A DNA stretch of 33,340 nucleotides from Ameyamaea chiangmaiensis (GCF_013376175.1 NZ_JABXXR010000022.1:1-33340); one strand, 5' to 3'. Numbered from the stretch's first letter, positions 8,619 through 16,893 are shown. Notes: generated by a model from the sequence alone, not told the origin. Numbers and translations: made by a program.

Positions 8619-9383
8619 ATGAGTATAGAAATAAATCTGACGGGAAAGCGCGCGATCGTCACAGGCGGGACGCGCGGCATCGGACTGGCATGTGCCGCGA
8701 TGTTGGGACAGGCCGGAGCGTCAGTGGTGATCACCGGGCGCGATCGCGGTGTCGGTGAGCGCGCCGAGGCGCAGTTGTCATCACGGGGTGTATCGGCGTC
8801 CTTCTTGCCGGTGGATGTCACGTCCGAGGATGACGTCGTGCAGGCGTTTTCCATTCTGGCACCGGACGGGATCGACATTCTGGTCAATAGTGCCGGCGTC
8901 GCGCGCCACCAGAGTTTTCTCGAGGTCGACGCGCGGCATTGGTCCGACATCGTCGATACGAATTTCAAGGGGACATATCTGTGCAGTCGAGAGGCGGCAC
9001 GGCATATGGTCAAGGCCGGCCGGGGCGGCTCCATGGTCAATATCGGGTCGATCTCCGGTCTGATCTCCAACATTCCCCAGCATCAGGCGCTGTACAATGC
9101 GTCGAAGGCGGCGGTTCATATGCTGACGAAATCGCTGGCCAGTGAGCTGGTGGGTGAGAATATCCGTGTCAACGCGGTCGCGCCGGGCTATATCGCGACG
9201 GAGATGACCAAAGGCGGTCTGGAAAATCCCGAATGGTCACCGGTGTGGATCGACATGACGCCGATGCGCCGGCCGGGCGAGCCTGATGAAGTCGCGTCCG
9301 CCGTCGTGTTTCTCGCGTCCCCGCTGGCCAGCTACATCACGGGCGACGTAATGGTGATCGACGGCGGCTACACGACGCGCTGA
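8619..9383 (+). CDS. SDR polyol dehydrogenase (galactitol dehydrogenase-like)
   Basis: Short-chain dehydrogenase of 254 residues with TGGTRGIG, NSAG and catalytic Ser144, Tyr159 and Lys163 (YNASK). The tail, with the PGYIATEM block, WIDMTPMRRPGEP and YITGDVMVIDGGYT, resembles galactitol dehydrogenase of Rhodobacter and related D-threitol or arabinitol enzymes. Arg41 after the second strand hints at NADP use, so this enzyme and the NAD-type ribitol dehydrogenase 17 bp upstream may differ in cofactor. An AGGAAA site precedes the ATG. It probably oxidises a second polyol or a product isomer; the substrate cannot be read from sequence. It is the last gene of the operon. Confidence 0.85.
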   Translation: MSIEINLTGKRAIVTGGTRGIGLACAAMLGQAGASVVITGRDRGVGERAEAQLSSRGVSASFLPVDVTSEDDVVQAFSILAPDGIDILVNSAGVARHQSFLEVDARHWSDIVDTNFKGTYLCSREAARHMVKAGRGGSMVNIGSISGLISNIPQHQALYNASKAAVHMLTKSLASELVGENIRVNAVAPGYIATEMTKGGLENPEWSPVWIDMTPMRRPGEPDEVASAVVFLASPLASYITGDVMVIDGGYTTR

Positions 9384-9384
9384 T

Positions 9385-9408
9385 GCCGGCTGGCGTCTGG
9401 GCGCCGGC
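9385..9408. terminator. hairpin between convergent operons
   Basis: GCCGGC, 12-nt loop, GCCGGC in the 28 bp between the converging stops of the polyol dehydrogenase and deoK. It is symmetric, so it could act on both strands, but there is no U-run on either side. Assignment as a bidirectional terminator rests on position. Confidence 0.35.
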
Positions 9409-9411
9409 GCT

Positions 9412-10353
9412 TCAACGCGCTGGCGGTCCGTCAAGGTTTGCGCAAAACTCTACAAAGGCCTCATACGTGGGGAAGGACGTCTGTGTGCCTTCGGCCGTCA
9501 CGGACATGGCGGCGTAGCGCGCGGCGCGCGTCAGGCTCTCCACGAGCGGCGTTCCGGAAGCATAGTGTGCGGCAAAGGCACCGATAAACGCATCCCCGGC
9601 GCCGGTCGTATCACGAACGGCGACGTGCACCGGCGGGATAAGCCTGGTCTGCTCCGCGTTGACCAGCAGCGCTCCGTGCGCGCCTAGCGTTACCACAACG
9701 GTGCTGATTCCGTGTGCCAGAAGGTGGCGCGCGGCGGCGGCGGCATCTTCGGGCGTATCGGCACGGTGTCCGGTCAGAATGGCCAGTTCGGTCTGGTTGG
9801 GCATGAAGAAGTCGACCCCGACCAGCCTGTCGAGTGCGAGGTCCGGCACGGCGGGCGCCGGGTTGAGAATGATCCGTCGACCGTGACGCCGCGCCCAGTC
9901 GATTGCGTAATACACCGTATCGAGCGGAATTTCGAGTTGCAGAAGGATAAGATCGCACGTCAGCAGGGCGGGTGCGGCAGCGTCGACATCGGAGGGCGCC
10001 AGATCGGCGTTGGCGCCCTTTACGATCAGAATACGATTCTCGCCGTTTTCGTCGACGAAGATCGGGGCTACGCCGCTCGTCATGCCGGGCACCCGTCGGA
10101 CGTGCCCCGCGTCGATGTCCAGATGTGCGAAATTGCCCAGCGTCCCGTCCGCGAACAGGTCGTCGCCCACGCATCCGACCATGGTCACGGCGGCGCCCAG
10201 CCTGGCCGCCGCTACCGCCTGGTTCGCCCCCTTTCCGCCATGTCCCAACGCGAACCGGGGCGCTTCGAGTGTCTCGCCGGCGTCCGGCATGCGTCTGATC
10301 GTGGTCACAAGATCGACCATGCAACTGCCGATCACACCGATGCGAGCGTTCAT
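9412..10353 (-). CDS. deoK: deoxyribokinase
   Basis: PfkB-family sugar kinase of 313 residues that phosphorylates 2-deoxy-D-ribose at O5. The N terminus reads GVIGSCMVDLVTT: Met12 sits where ribokinases have the ribose-contacting Asn (GSINAD), and Met here is the mark of Salmonella DeoK. From memory, similarity to DeoK is strong through MPDAGETLEAPRF, GGKGANQAVAAA, GDDLFAD, SGVAPIFV and LQLEIPLDTVYYAI. The catalytic DTTGAGDAF motif has Asp254. The ATG at 10353 overlaps the stop of the preceding gene (ATGA) with GGAGAG upstream, so a GTG at 10359 is unlikely. It is the last gene of the operon, and its product feeds DeoC, encoded by the first gene. Confidence 0.87.
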   Translation of the reverse strand: MNARIGVIGSCMVDLVTTIRRMPDAGETLEAPRFALGHGGKGANQAVAAARLGAAVTMVGCVGDDLFADGTLGNFAHLDIDAGHVRRVPGMTSGVAPIFVDENGENRILIVKGANADLAPSDVDAAAPALLTCDLILLQLEIPLDTVYYAIDWARRHGRRIILNPAPAVPDLALDRLVGVDFFMPNQTELAILTGHRADTPEDAAAAARHLLAHGISTVVVTLGAHGALLVNAEQTRLIPPVHVAVRDTTGAGDAFIGAFAAHYASGTPLVESLTRAARYAAMSVTAEGTQTSFPTYEAFVEFCANLDGPPAR

Positions 10354-11459
10354 GCGCACTCTCCGACTGCATGGGAAAGCGATGCGAGGTGGGCGGCCAT
10401 GACGTCGGCCTCGGGCGATGTCAGGTGGCCAAGACGGACGGTAAACTGCGTGCTGTCACCAGCGGGAAGAAGACGTATCGTCCCCTTGGCCTTTTCGGCA
10501 CTGTAGCCTTCGGGTTCGCACGTGGCAGGAAGCGCGAAGGCGGCGACGGCATAGTCCGCGTTGTGGACGATCCAGCGGGCACAGACGGGAAACTCGTCCG
10601 GCCTGTACTGCACGGCGAACGCGGCACCGTCCGGATGGCGCAGCATCAGGAGCGTTTTCTGTTCGGCGTCGACTCGCTGATCGCGAATGTAGAAGACCTG
10701 TTCAGGATCGTAGAGCGCCGGTTCGCGCAAGTATTCCATCCGCCCCGGGTTGCCGGTCACAGTGTCGAGGAAGGCACGATAGGCGGCCGTCGGCGCCACG
10801 TGCGCCGGTATGACGCGCCGTGTTGCGACATGTTCCGGATCATACGGTACGCTTTGACCAATCCGGCCGTCCTGCACGAACGCGAAATTCGCATGCAGCA
10901 TATACATCAGTTCCATGGGCTGGCCGGACCGGTTCTCGACGTTCAGCGAGACGTCGAACAGGGCCTGCCCGGCGCGCAGTGTGATGGACGGTCGTGCCCG
11001 GTAGTGCGGCCCGAAGGCGATGACGTGGTCGCGCTCGCTCACCAGCCGCAGGGCGGTCTCGCCGTCGATCGTCACGAGGTCCAGCCATGCGGCGCGCATG
11101 GGTGCGCACGCAAACTCGCCATGGGCCGCATGATCGTCGCCTTTGGCCGGAACCCCGTTCCGCAAAAGCCCGCTATGAAACGCGAAGCCTCCATACGTGC
11201 CGCCGATCTCCGCCGCTGGTTGGGGAATGTCCAGCGGGCCGCGCATGGCAAGGTCAGTCCCATCGAAACGGGCCTGCCAGATGATCTGACCCATCCATGG
11301 AAGGACGACCAGTTCGCCGCGCGTGTTGGACAGGCGGAGGCCGACGATACCGGACACGTAGCGGAACAGGCTCGCGCGCAGCGTCGGCGTTTCGAGAATC
11401 GTACGTTCGTCCCGGTGGGCCTGATCCGGGTCGAGCGCGACGGTCGCGATCACGTTCAT
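10350..11459 (-). CDS. aldose 1-epimerase-like protein (DUF4432-type)
   Basis: A protein of 369 residues with the galactose-mutarotase beta-sandwich pattern. Candidate active-site histidines appear in GGFAFHSGLLRNG, GDDHAAHGEFAC and LMYMLHANFAFVQDG. Proteins of this group sit in sugar catabolic operons and are thought to interconvert anomers. In this operon it would deliver the deoxyribose anomer that the kinase accepts. The ATG at 11459 lies 4 bp after the permease stop; an upstream GTG at 11489 would lie inside the permease. It overlaps deoK by an ATGA. Fold assignment is good; the precise substrate is inferred from neighbours. Confidence 0.75.
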   Translation of the reverse strand: MNVIATVALDPDQAHRDERTILETPTLRASLFRYVSGIVGLRLSNTRGELVVLPWMGQIIWQARFDGTDLAMRGPLDIPQPAAEIGGTYGGFAFHSGLLRNGVPAKGDDHAAHGEFACAPMRAAWLDLVTIDGETALRLVSERDHVIAFGPHYRARPSITLRAGQALFDVSLNVENRSGQPMELMYMLHANFAFVQDGRIGQSVPYDPEHVATRRVIPAHVAPTAAYRAFLDTVTGNPGRMEYLREPALYDPEQVFYIRDQRVDAEQKTLLMLRHPDGAAFAVQYRPDEFPVCARWIVHNADYAVAAFALPATCEPEGYSAEKAKGTIRLLPAGDSTQFTVRLGHLTSPEADVMAAHLASLSHAVGECA

Positions 11460-11463
11460 GACC

Positions 11464-12474
11464 CTAGCGCCGCCGCTGCCGCAGGGCATTGAGGGCGATC
11501 GACAGCAGCAGAAACGCGCCCCAGATGAAGTCGACCAGAAAGTTGGAAAATCGCATCAGCTGAAGTCCGGACGACAGCAGCATCAAGGCAAACAGCGCGA
11601 GCGTGACCCCCCAGACGGAGCCACGGCCGCCCGCGGGGTTCGTTCCGCCCAATACCGCGATCAGAACGGCCTGCAAAAGGTAGGAGATGCCATAATCGGA
11701 TTTTGCAGCGTTGGTTCGCGCCGAGAGAAGAATGCCCGCTGTCGCCGCCAGCGTCCCGCTCAGGATGTAGGACAGCAGAACCGTTCGCCCGGTGCGCAGT
11801 CCGCTGAACGTCGCGGCGCGCGTGTTGGTCCCGATCAGCTTTAACGACAACCCGAACGGTGTGCGTGTCAGCAGACCGCCGATGGTGCCGGCGATGACGA
11901 TAAAGATCACCAGCGGAGCCGCGACGCCGAGCACGCGTCCGTTGCCGATGGCGCTCCACGCCCCGGGAAAACCGACGATGGCCGGCCCGCCGGTCAGTAC
12001 CAGCGCGATGCCGGTGAAAATCTGTCCCGAACCGATGGTGGCCAGGATGGGGGTAACGCGCGCGCGGGTGATCAGAAGGCCGTTGATCGCGCCGCCGACG
12101 ATGCCTGCCGTCACGGCTATCCCGATCCCGCCGCACAGGACCGCCGCTCCCGCGTGGCGCAGATCCGGGCCGGAGGCGCCGGCTGTTGCATGGAAGAACA
12201 GACCGGCGAGTATGCCAGCAAGGTTGGCCAGCCCGATGACCGACAGGTCGATGCCGCCGCTGAGCATCGTCAGCATCATCGCGATCGACAGCAGCCCAAG
12301 TTCAGGTGCCATGTAGGTGATCGAATCAAACACATAAGGCCGCAGGAAGCGCTGCGGGTTGAGCGACGCCATCAGGATGAACACCACGACGGCCAGTGCG
12401 GCCATCTGCACCAGTGCGGGGTCCACTCGTCTGGGGCGCAGCGCGAGCATCCGGCGTGCGGGTGTGGCGGTCAT
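11464..12474 (-). CDS. sugar ABC transporter permease (RbsC-like), second of two
   Basis: Inner-membrane permease of 336 residues with about nine or ten hydrophobic segments. The family mark LSGGIDLSVIGLANLAG lies in the first third and GGTNPAGGRGSVWGV near the end. It differs from the preceding permease, so the two probably form a heterodimer, as in LsrCD and rhamnose transporters. Start and stop overlaps with the preceding permease (ATGA at 12471) show tight coupling. It belongs to the deoC-deoK operon. Confidence 0.92.
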   Translation of the reverse strand: MTATPARRMLALRPRRVDPALVQMAALAVVVFILMASLNPQRFLRPYVFDSITYMAPELGLLSIAMMLTMLSGGIDLSVIGLANLAGILAGLFFHATAGASGPDLRHAGAAVLCGGIGIAVTAGIVGGAINGLLITRARVTPILATIGSGQIFTGIALVLTGGPAIVGFPGAWSAIGNGRVLGVAAPLVIFIVIAGTIGGLLTRTPFGLSLKLIGTNTRAATFSGLRTGRTVLLSYILSGTLAATAGILLSARTNAAKSDYGISYLLQAVLIAVLGGTNPAGGRGSVWGVTLALFALMLLSSGLQLMRFSNFLVDFIWGAFLLLSIALNALRQRRR

Positions 12475-13493
12475 GCGGCAATCCTCCGATCACGCCAGGA
12501 GGTCGCCGCAGCGGCGAGAATGACGATCGAGCCGGTGACGATGCGTTGCCAGGTGGTGTCGATATGCATGATGATCAGGGAGTTGGTGAGCAACACAAGC
12601 GTGAAGACGCCGAGCATCGTGCCCATGACACTGCCGCGACCGCCGAAAATGCTGGTGCCTCCAAGGACGACGGCGGCGATGACGTCCAGTTCTATACCCA
12701 CCATGTCGCGCGGGTTGGCCACCCAGATCATCGAGCCGTGCAGCAGGCCCGTACATCCGGCCAGCGCACCGGCCATGCCGTAGATGAAAAAAATCGTGGT
12801 GCGGACGTTGAATCCGGCGCGCCGTGCGGCCTCCTCGCTGCCGCCGAGTGCGAAAATGCTGCGTCCGATCAGTGTGTGGCGCAGCATCAGGTGAACCATG
12901 ACGGCCAATGCGGCATAGAGCACAACCATCGTCGACAGGCCGTTGCCGCCACCGACAGAGCGAAGGAATTCCAGCCGCCCGAAGCCGATCAACGCCGGGG
13001 GCATGCGGTCTATATTGATCTGGCTGGACCCGACGGCGCCAAGCAACAGGCCGCGCACTGCCGTGCCGGTGCCCAGTGTGACGATCAGCGGGATCATGCG
13101 CAGGCCATAGACGAATAATCCGTTGATCAGTCCAAGAAGAAGCCCGATCATCGTCGCGACGGCGAAGGGCAGCACGACACCGTCATATCCCAGTGCGATC
13201 ATGCCCTTGATCGTGAGATACATTGCGGCGATGGCGAAGGCGGGAAACGACACGTCGATGCCACCGGACAGCATGACGATCATCACGCCCAACGCCAGAA
13301 TCCCGGTGATGACATTCGCCCGCAGAAGGCTGAACAGATTGGCGGCGTCCCAGAAGGCCGGATTGATGCTGCCGATCACGACCATCGCGACGACCGCCAG
13401 ACCGCCGACCCCAAGTTCCGGACGCTTGAGAACCCAGGCCAGACGTGGAGAGTCGGCGCGGCCCGAAAGGACGGGGGTAAGGGTATTGCTCAT
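12471..13493 (-). CDS. sugar ABC transporter permease (RbsC-like), first of two
   Basis: A permease of 340 residues of the BPD_transp_2 family. It has the conserved LSGGIDVSFPAFA motif near residue 75 and GGTSIFGGRGSVMGT near residue 280, with hydrophobic segments throughout. It starts in an ATGA overlap with the ATPase (13490-13493) and ends in an ATGA overlap with the second permease. Two non-identical permeases plus a double ATPase and one binding protein make a full importer, inferred to carry 2-deoxy-D-ribose. Confidence 0.92.
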   Translation of the reverse strand: MSNTLTPVLSGRADSPRLAWVLKRPELGVGGLAVVAMVVIGSINPAFWDAANLFSLLRANVITGILALGVMIVMLSGGIDVSFPAFAIAAMYLTIKGMIALGYDGVVLPFAVATMIGLLLGLINGLFVYGLRMIPLIVTLGTGTAVRGLLLGAVGSSQINIDRMPPALIGFGRLEFLRSVGGGNGLSTMVVLYAALAVMVHLMLRHTLIGRSIFALGGSEEAARRAGFNVRTTIFFIYGMAGALAGCTGLLHGSMIWVANPRDMVGIELDVIAAVVLGGTSIFGGRGSVMGTMLGVFTLVLLTNSLIIMHIDTTWQRIVTGSIVILAAAATSWRDRRIAA

Positions 13494-15007
13494 GCCAGTT
13501 CTCTCAGGCGGTCCGACAACGCGCGCTCGGCCCGGCGGGTCTCGTATGGTCCGTTGCGCGTGTCGGCTACCTCGTCGACAAGGCGACCGCGATGCATGAC
13601 CAGAACACGGTTACAGTTCCCGATGAGCTCGGGCAGGTCGTCGGAGATCATGATGACCGCCATGCCGTGTTCGCGGGCGAGGCGACGCACCGTGCGATGA
13701 ATGCCGGCCTTGGAGCCGACATCCACGCCGACGGTCGGACCGTTGAGGATCAGAATACGGGGGTGGCGCAACAGCCACCGGCCGATCACCACGCGTTGCT
13801 GGTTGCCCCCCGATAACTCGACGACGGGTCGTTCGCCGGTCGGCGTCGCGATGGCCATGTCCCGGATGGCTGAAGCGGCTGCGTCACGCATGGCCTCAGG
13901 CCGCAGAACGCCGCCGCGCGACAACCGGTCGAACGACGCGCAGAGCAGGTTGATATCGATGGACTCCGGCAGGAACAGCCCTTCGGTCAGCCGATCCTCG
14001 GGCACGTAGGCGATGCGGTTGGCGATGGCGTGGCGCACAGAACGCAGTGCCACATCCCGGCCATCGATCTGCACGGTTCCTGTGTAAGACGGCAATAATC
14101 CGAACAAGGCGAGTGCGAGCTCGGTTCGCCCGGATCCGAGCAGACCGGACACGCCGACGATCTCGCCCGCGCCAATCGTCAGGTTGATGTCGTGAAGGAC
14201 GCCTCGAACGGACAGGTCGCGCACGGCCAGGACCGGGTGTGTGGCAGGAGAGGCATCCCACAAGTAAGGATCCTCGGCGATCTCGCTGCCGGTCATAAGG
14301 CGCGTAATGCCCGCTTCGTCGAACTGGCCGATCGGGCCGCCGGCGACCACAAGGCCAGAGCGCAGGATCGTGATCCTCTCGCTGATGGCGAGCATTTCGC
14401 GCATCTTATGGCTGACGAACAAAACGGCGATGCCACGCGACTGGATGTCGCGCACGACGTCGAACAGGGCAGCGACCTCGCGGCTTGTCAGGGTCGTGGT
14501 CGGCTCGTCCATGATCAGCAGAAGCGGATCGGCCATGAGAGCGCGTGCGATCGCCACGAGTTGCCGCCCGGAGGTGGGCAGGCTGTCGACCGTTGCGTCG
14601 AGATCGAGAGCGACACCAAGCCGATCGACGGCGGCTTGCGCATGCGCGCGCATGCGGCGCCAGTTGACCAGTCGTCGTCCGGCGCGGACCTCCGCGCCAA
14701 GCGCGAGGTTTTCGGCGACCGTCAGATTCCCGAACAGCGAGAAATCCTGATAAATGACCTGAATCCCGTGGGCGATGGCCAGACGGGGCGTCATGGTATC
14801 GACCAGCGTTCCGTCGACCAGGATGTGCCCGCGATCGATCGTGTTCACACCGGATACGATCTTGATCAGGGTCGATTTGCCTGAGCCGTTTTCTCCGGCG
14901 AGACAGTGAATCTCGCCGGGCATGATGCTGAGCGACACGCCGTCCAGCGCCTTGACGCCCCCGAAGTGGCGCACGACGTCGCGAAGTTCGAGAAGGGGCG
15001 CGGTCAT
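13490..15007 (-). CDS. sugar ABC transporter ATP-binding protein, double domain (RbsA-like)
   Basis: ATPase of 505 residues with two fused nucleotide-binding domains. Domain 1 has an intact Walker A (GENGSGKST) and Walker B (LLLIMDEPTTTL) and the switch His in VSHKM, but a degenerate signature, LPTSGRQ. Domain 2 has a good signature, LSGGNQQ, but its P-loop reads GLLGSGRTE with no Lys, and Walker B reads LILNGPTVGVD, where the usual Asp-Glu pair is Asn-Gly. One composite site (Walker motifs of domain 1 with the LSGGN of domain 2) should therefore hydrolyse ATP and the other should not. It sits 14 bp after the binding-protein gene and is coupled to the first permease. Confidence 0.92.
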   Translation of the reverse strand: MTAPLLELRDVVRHFGGVKALDGVSLSIMPGEIHCLAGENGSGKSTLIKIVSGVNTIDRGHILVDGTLVDTMTPRLAIAHGIQVIYQDFSLFGNLTVAENLALGAEVRAGRRLVNWRRMRAHAQAAVDRLGVALDLDATVDSLPTSGRQLVAIARALMADPLLLIMDEPTTTLTSREVAALFDVVRDIQSRGIAVLFVSHKMREMLAISERITILRSGLVVAGGPIGQFDEAGITRLMTGSEIAEDPYLWDASPATHPVLAVRDLSVRGVLHDINLTIGAGEIVGVSGLLGSGRTELALALFGLLPSYTGTVQIDGRDVALRSVRHAIANRIAYVPEDRLTEGLFLPESIDINLLCASFDRLSRGGVLRPEAMRDAAASAIRDMAIATPTGERPVVELSGGNQQRVVIGRWLLRHPRILILNGPTVGVDVGSKAGIHRTVRRLAREHGMAVIMISDDLPELIGNCNRVLVMHRGRLVDEVADTRNGPYETRRAERALSDRLRELA

Positions 15008-15021
15008 GCCGGCACTCCGCG

Positions 15022-16080
15022 TCAGAAATTATAAGCGCCCAGATTGTCCTTGGTCACGCCGACCCAACCCTCGCCCACCAGAAGCGTGTCGCGGCCCGCC
15101 GCCTTGAGGTTGTGGTACCCTTCGAGACCGAGGTCGAGTCCGGGCTTGATCGGCTTTTTGGCCAGCGCCATAACCGCGAGCAGGTTCATCGCATAGCCGG
15201 CGATGGCGGGGTCCCAGAACTGGATGTAGGCGATATCACCGTCTTTCAGATACTGGCCGGCCACCGACACCAGACCGGTTCCGGCGAAGAACAGCTTGCC
15301 TTTCAGGTTACGCTCGGCGATCAGCCGTCCGGCACCCGCCGACGTCGGCATAGGCGCACCAAGAATGCCGCGCAGATCGGGGTAGGTGGTCAGAACCTCC
15401 TTGAGCTTATTGTAGTCGGTCGTCGCGTCGTCGTAGGTCTCGATGCGCCGCGCCACCTGTCGCATCTTGGGAAAATTCTTTTCCTGATAGGCGACGGCGC
15501 CGTCGATCCACTCGTTCTGCGACTGGGACGTCAGGCTGCCGACCGTCGCGATGTATTTGCCCTCGCCACCCATCTGGCGGGCGAGATTGTCCATGAGTTT
15601 GGCGCCATAGGCATGGTTGTCGAAGGCCTCGATATCATAATCGGTCGCCTGGAGATTGGACGCTTCGTGGGAAATCACGACGATGCCCCGGTCGCGGGCT
15701 TTCTGCAGCACCGGTTCGACGGCCTCGACCGAGAACGGCACGATACAGATGGCGTCCACACCCTGGGCGATCAGGTTTTCGATGATCTGGACCTGGGCGG
15801 CCGCGTCGGCCTGACTTGGTCCCACCATCCAGGTGTCGTGACCCTGATCGGCGCCGAACTGCTTCACGCCCACCCGCATGCGATCGAACCAAGCGATCCC
15901 GTCGACCTTCACGACCGTCGCGATCACGTATTTCTTCGTGTCTTTCGCCCCCAGCCCCGACGGAACCTTCGATGTATCGAACGGGGCAGCCCGTGCGACC
16001 GAGGCGCGCAACAGAGGTGTCAGGCCGACGGCTCCCGCCGCCAGAAGACCGGAAAAGCCGCGCCGTGTGAGCGTAATCAT
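15022..16080 (-). CDS. Tat-exported sugar-binding protein (LsrB/RhaS-like)
   Basis: Periplasmic binding protein of 352 residues. A twin-arginine signal, LTRRGFSGLLAAG (Arg6-Arg7), with cleavage near VARAAP indicates export of the folded protein by Tat, which is uncommon for sugar-binding proteins. The mature part has the type I fold: VVKVDGIAWFDRMRVGV, GVDAICIVPFSVEAVEP, GIVVISHEA and GILGAPMPTSAGAGRL, resembling the autoinducer-2 and rhamnose binding group. The lsr kinase and processing genes are absent, and deoC and deoK flank the operon, so deoxyribose is the inferred ligand. The gene follows deoC by 51 bp. The AGGGA sequence ahead of the ATG is a weak ribosome-binding site. Confidence 0.87.
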   Translation of the reverse strand: MITLTRRGFSGLLAAGAVGLTPLLRASVARAAPFDTSKVPSGLGAKDTKKYVIATVVKVDGIAWFDRMRVGVKQFGADQGHDTWMVGPSQADAAAQVQIIENLIAQGVDAICIVPFSVEAVEPVLQKARDRGIVVISHEASNLQATDYDIEAFDNHAYGAKLMDNLARQMGGEGKYIATVGSLTSQSQNEWIDGAVAYQEKNFPKMRQVARRIETYDDATTDYNKLKEVLTTYPDLRGILGAPMPTSAGAGRLIAERNLKGKLFFAGTGLVSVAGQYLKDGDIAYIQFWDPAIAGYAMNLLAVMALAKKPIKPGLDLGLEGYHNLKAAGRDTLLVGEGWVGVTKDNLGAYNF

Positions 16081-16131
16081 CGTGCTGTTCGTCCCTTTTC
16101 GGGTTCTTATGTGCAGATGTCGGAAGGGGTG

Positions 16132-16818
16132 TCAGTAACCGGTGGAGACGGGCTCCGTCTGTGTGACGAGCGCTACTCCGGCGCTGGTTCCAATGCGTGT
16201 GGCCCCGGCCGCCAGCATGGCACGGGCGACTTCCAGCGTCCGGATGCCGCCCGAAGCCTTGACGCCGACGGTGGGCCCGACTTCGGCATACATCAAGGCG
16301 ACGTCGGCCGTTGTGGCGCCCCCACTGGAAAAGCCGGTCGACGTCTTGACGAAATTGGCACCCGCCATGGCGGCGATGCGGCACGCTATGCGCTTTTCAT
16401 CGTCCGTCAGGAGACACGTCTCGATAATGACTTTCAGTGTCGCGTCGTGTGCCGCCGACCGCACGGCGGCGATGTCCTCGCGCACGGCGTCGACCCGCCC
16501 GTCCTTCAGCGCGCCTATATCGATGACCATGTCGATCTCACTTGCCCCGCCGGCCACGGCCTCGGCGGCTTCGGCGGCCTTCATCGCAGGCGACACGGCG
16601 CCTAACGGGAAGCCGACGACCGCGCAGACGGCGGCCGCACTTCCGGCCAGCCAGTCCGCCACGACGGGAACGTGGAGCGAGTTGACGCAAACGGAGCGGA
16701 AGCCGAACTGACGGGCCTCCTCACAGAATCGGCGAATCTGCGCGTGTGTGGCGTCAGGTTTAAGGATTGTGTGATCGATCAGCGACGCGAGACTGCGCAT
16801 ATCGGGGGCTTCAGTCAC
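16132..16818 (-). CDS. deoC: deoxyribose-phosphate aldolase
   Basis: Class I aldolase of 228 residues that splits 2-deoxy-D-ribose 5-phosphate into acetaldehyde and glyceraldehyde 3-phosphate. The Schiff-base lysine is Lys158 in NFVKTSTGFSSGGAT and the second active-site lysine is Lys187 in GVKASGGIRT. The N-terminal LIDHTILKPDAT and the VVGFPLGA segment are typical. The GTG at 16818 is chosen because GGGAGGA lies 9 nt upstream; an internal ATG at 16800 lacks this. It is the first gene of the seven-gene operon ending in deoK. With no deoA or deoB nearby, its role here is in sugar catabolism rather than nucleoside salvage. Confidence 0.95.
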   Translation of the reverse strand: MTEAPDMRSLASLIDHTILKPDATHAQIRRFCEEARQFGFRSVCVNSLHVPVVADWLAGSAAAVCAVVGFPLGAVSPAMKAAEAAEAVAGGASEIDMVIDIGALKDGRVDAVREDIAAVRSAAHDATLKVIIETCLLTDDEKRIACRIAAMAGANFVKTSTGFSSGGATTADVALMYAEVGPTVGVKASGGIRTLEVARAMLAAGATRIGTSAGVALVTQTEPVSTGY

Positions 16819-16893
16819 AGGGCGATATCCTCCCTCGGCCTGCGCGTTCCTGATATGACGGCATCCGACGGTTTTCTTGTTTTTATGGCGCCG

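Noticed and set aside
9412-10353. Call of the kinase as ribokinase RbsK
   Set aside because: The substrate-contacting Asn of ribokinases is replaced by Met12, and the remaining sequence follows DeoK; deoC in the same operon agrees.
9412-16818. Assignment of the minus operon as an autoinducer-2 (lsr) uptake system
   Set aside because: The transporter resembles Lsr proteins, but the kinase is PfkB-type rather than the FGGY-type LsrK, the aldolase is DeoC rather than LsrF, and LsrG is absent.
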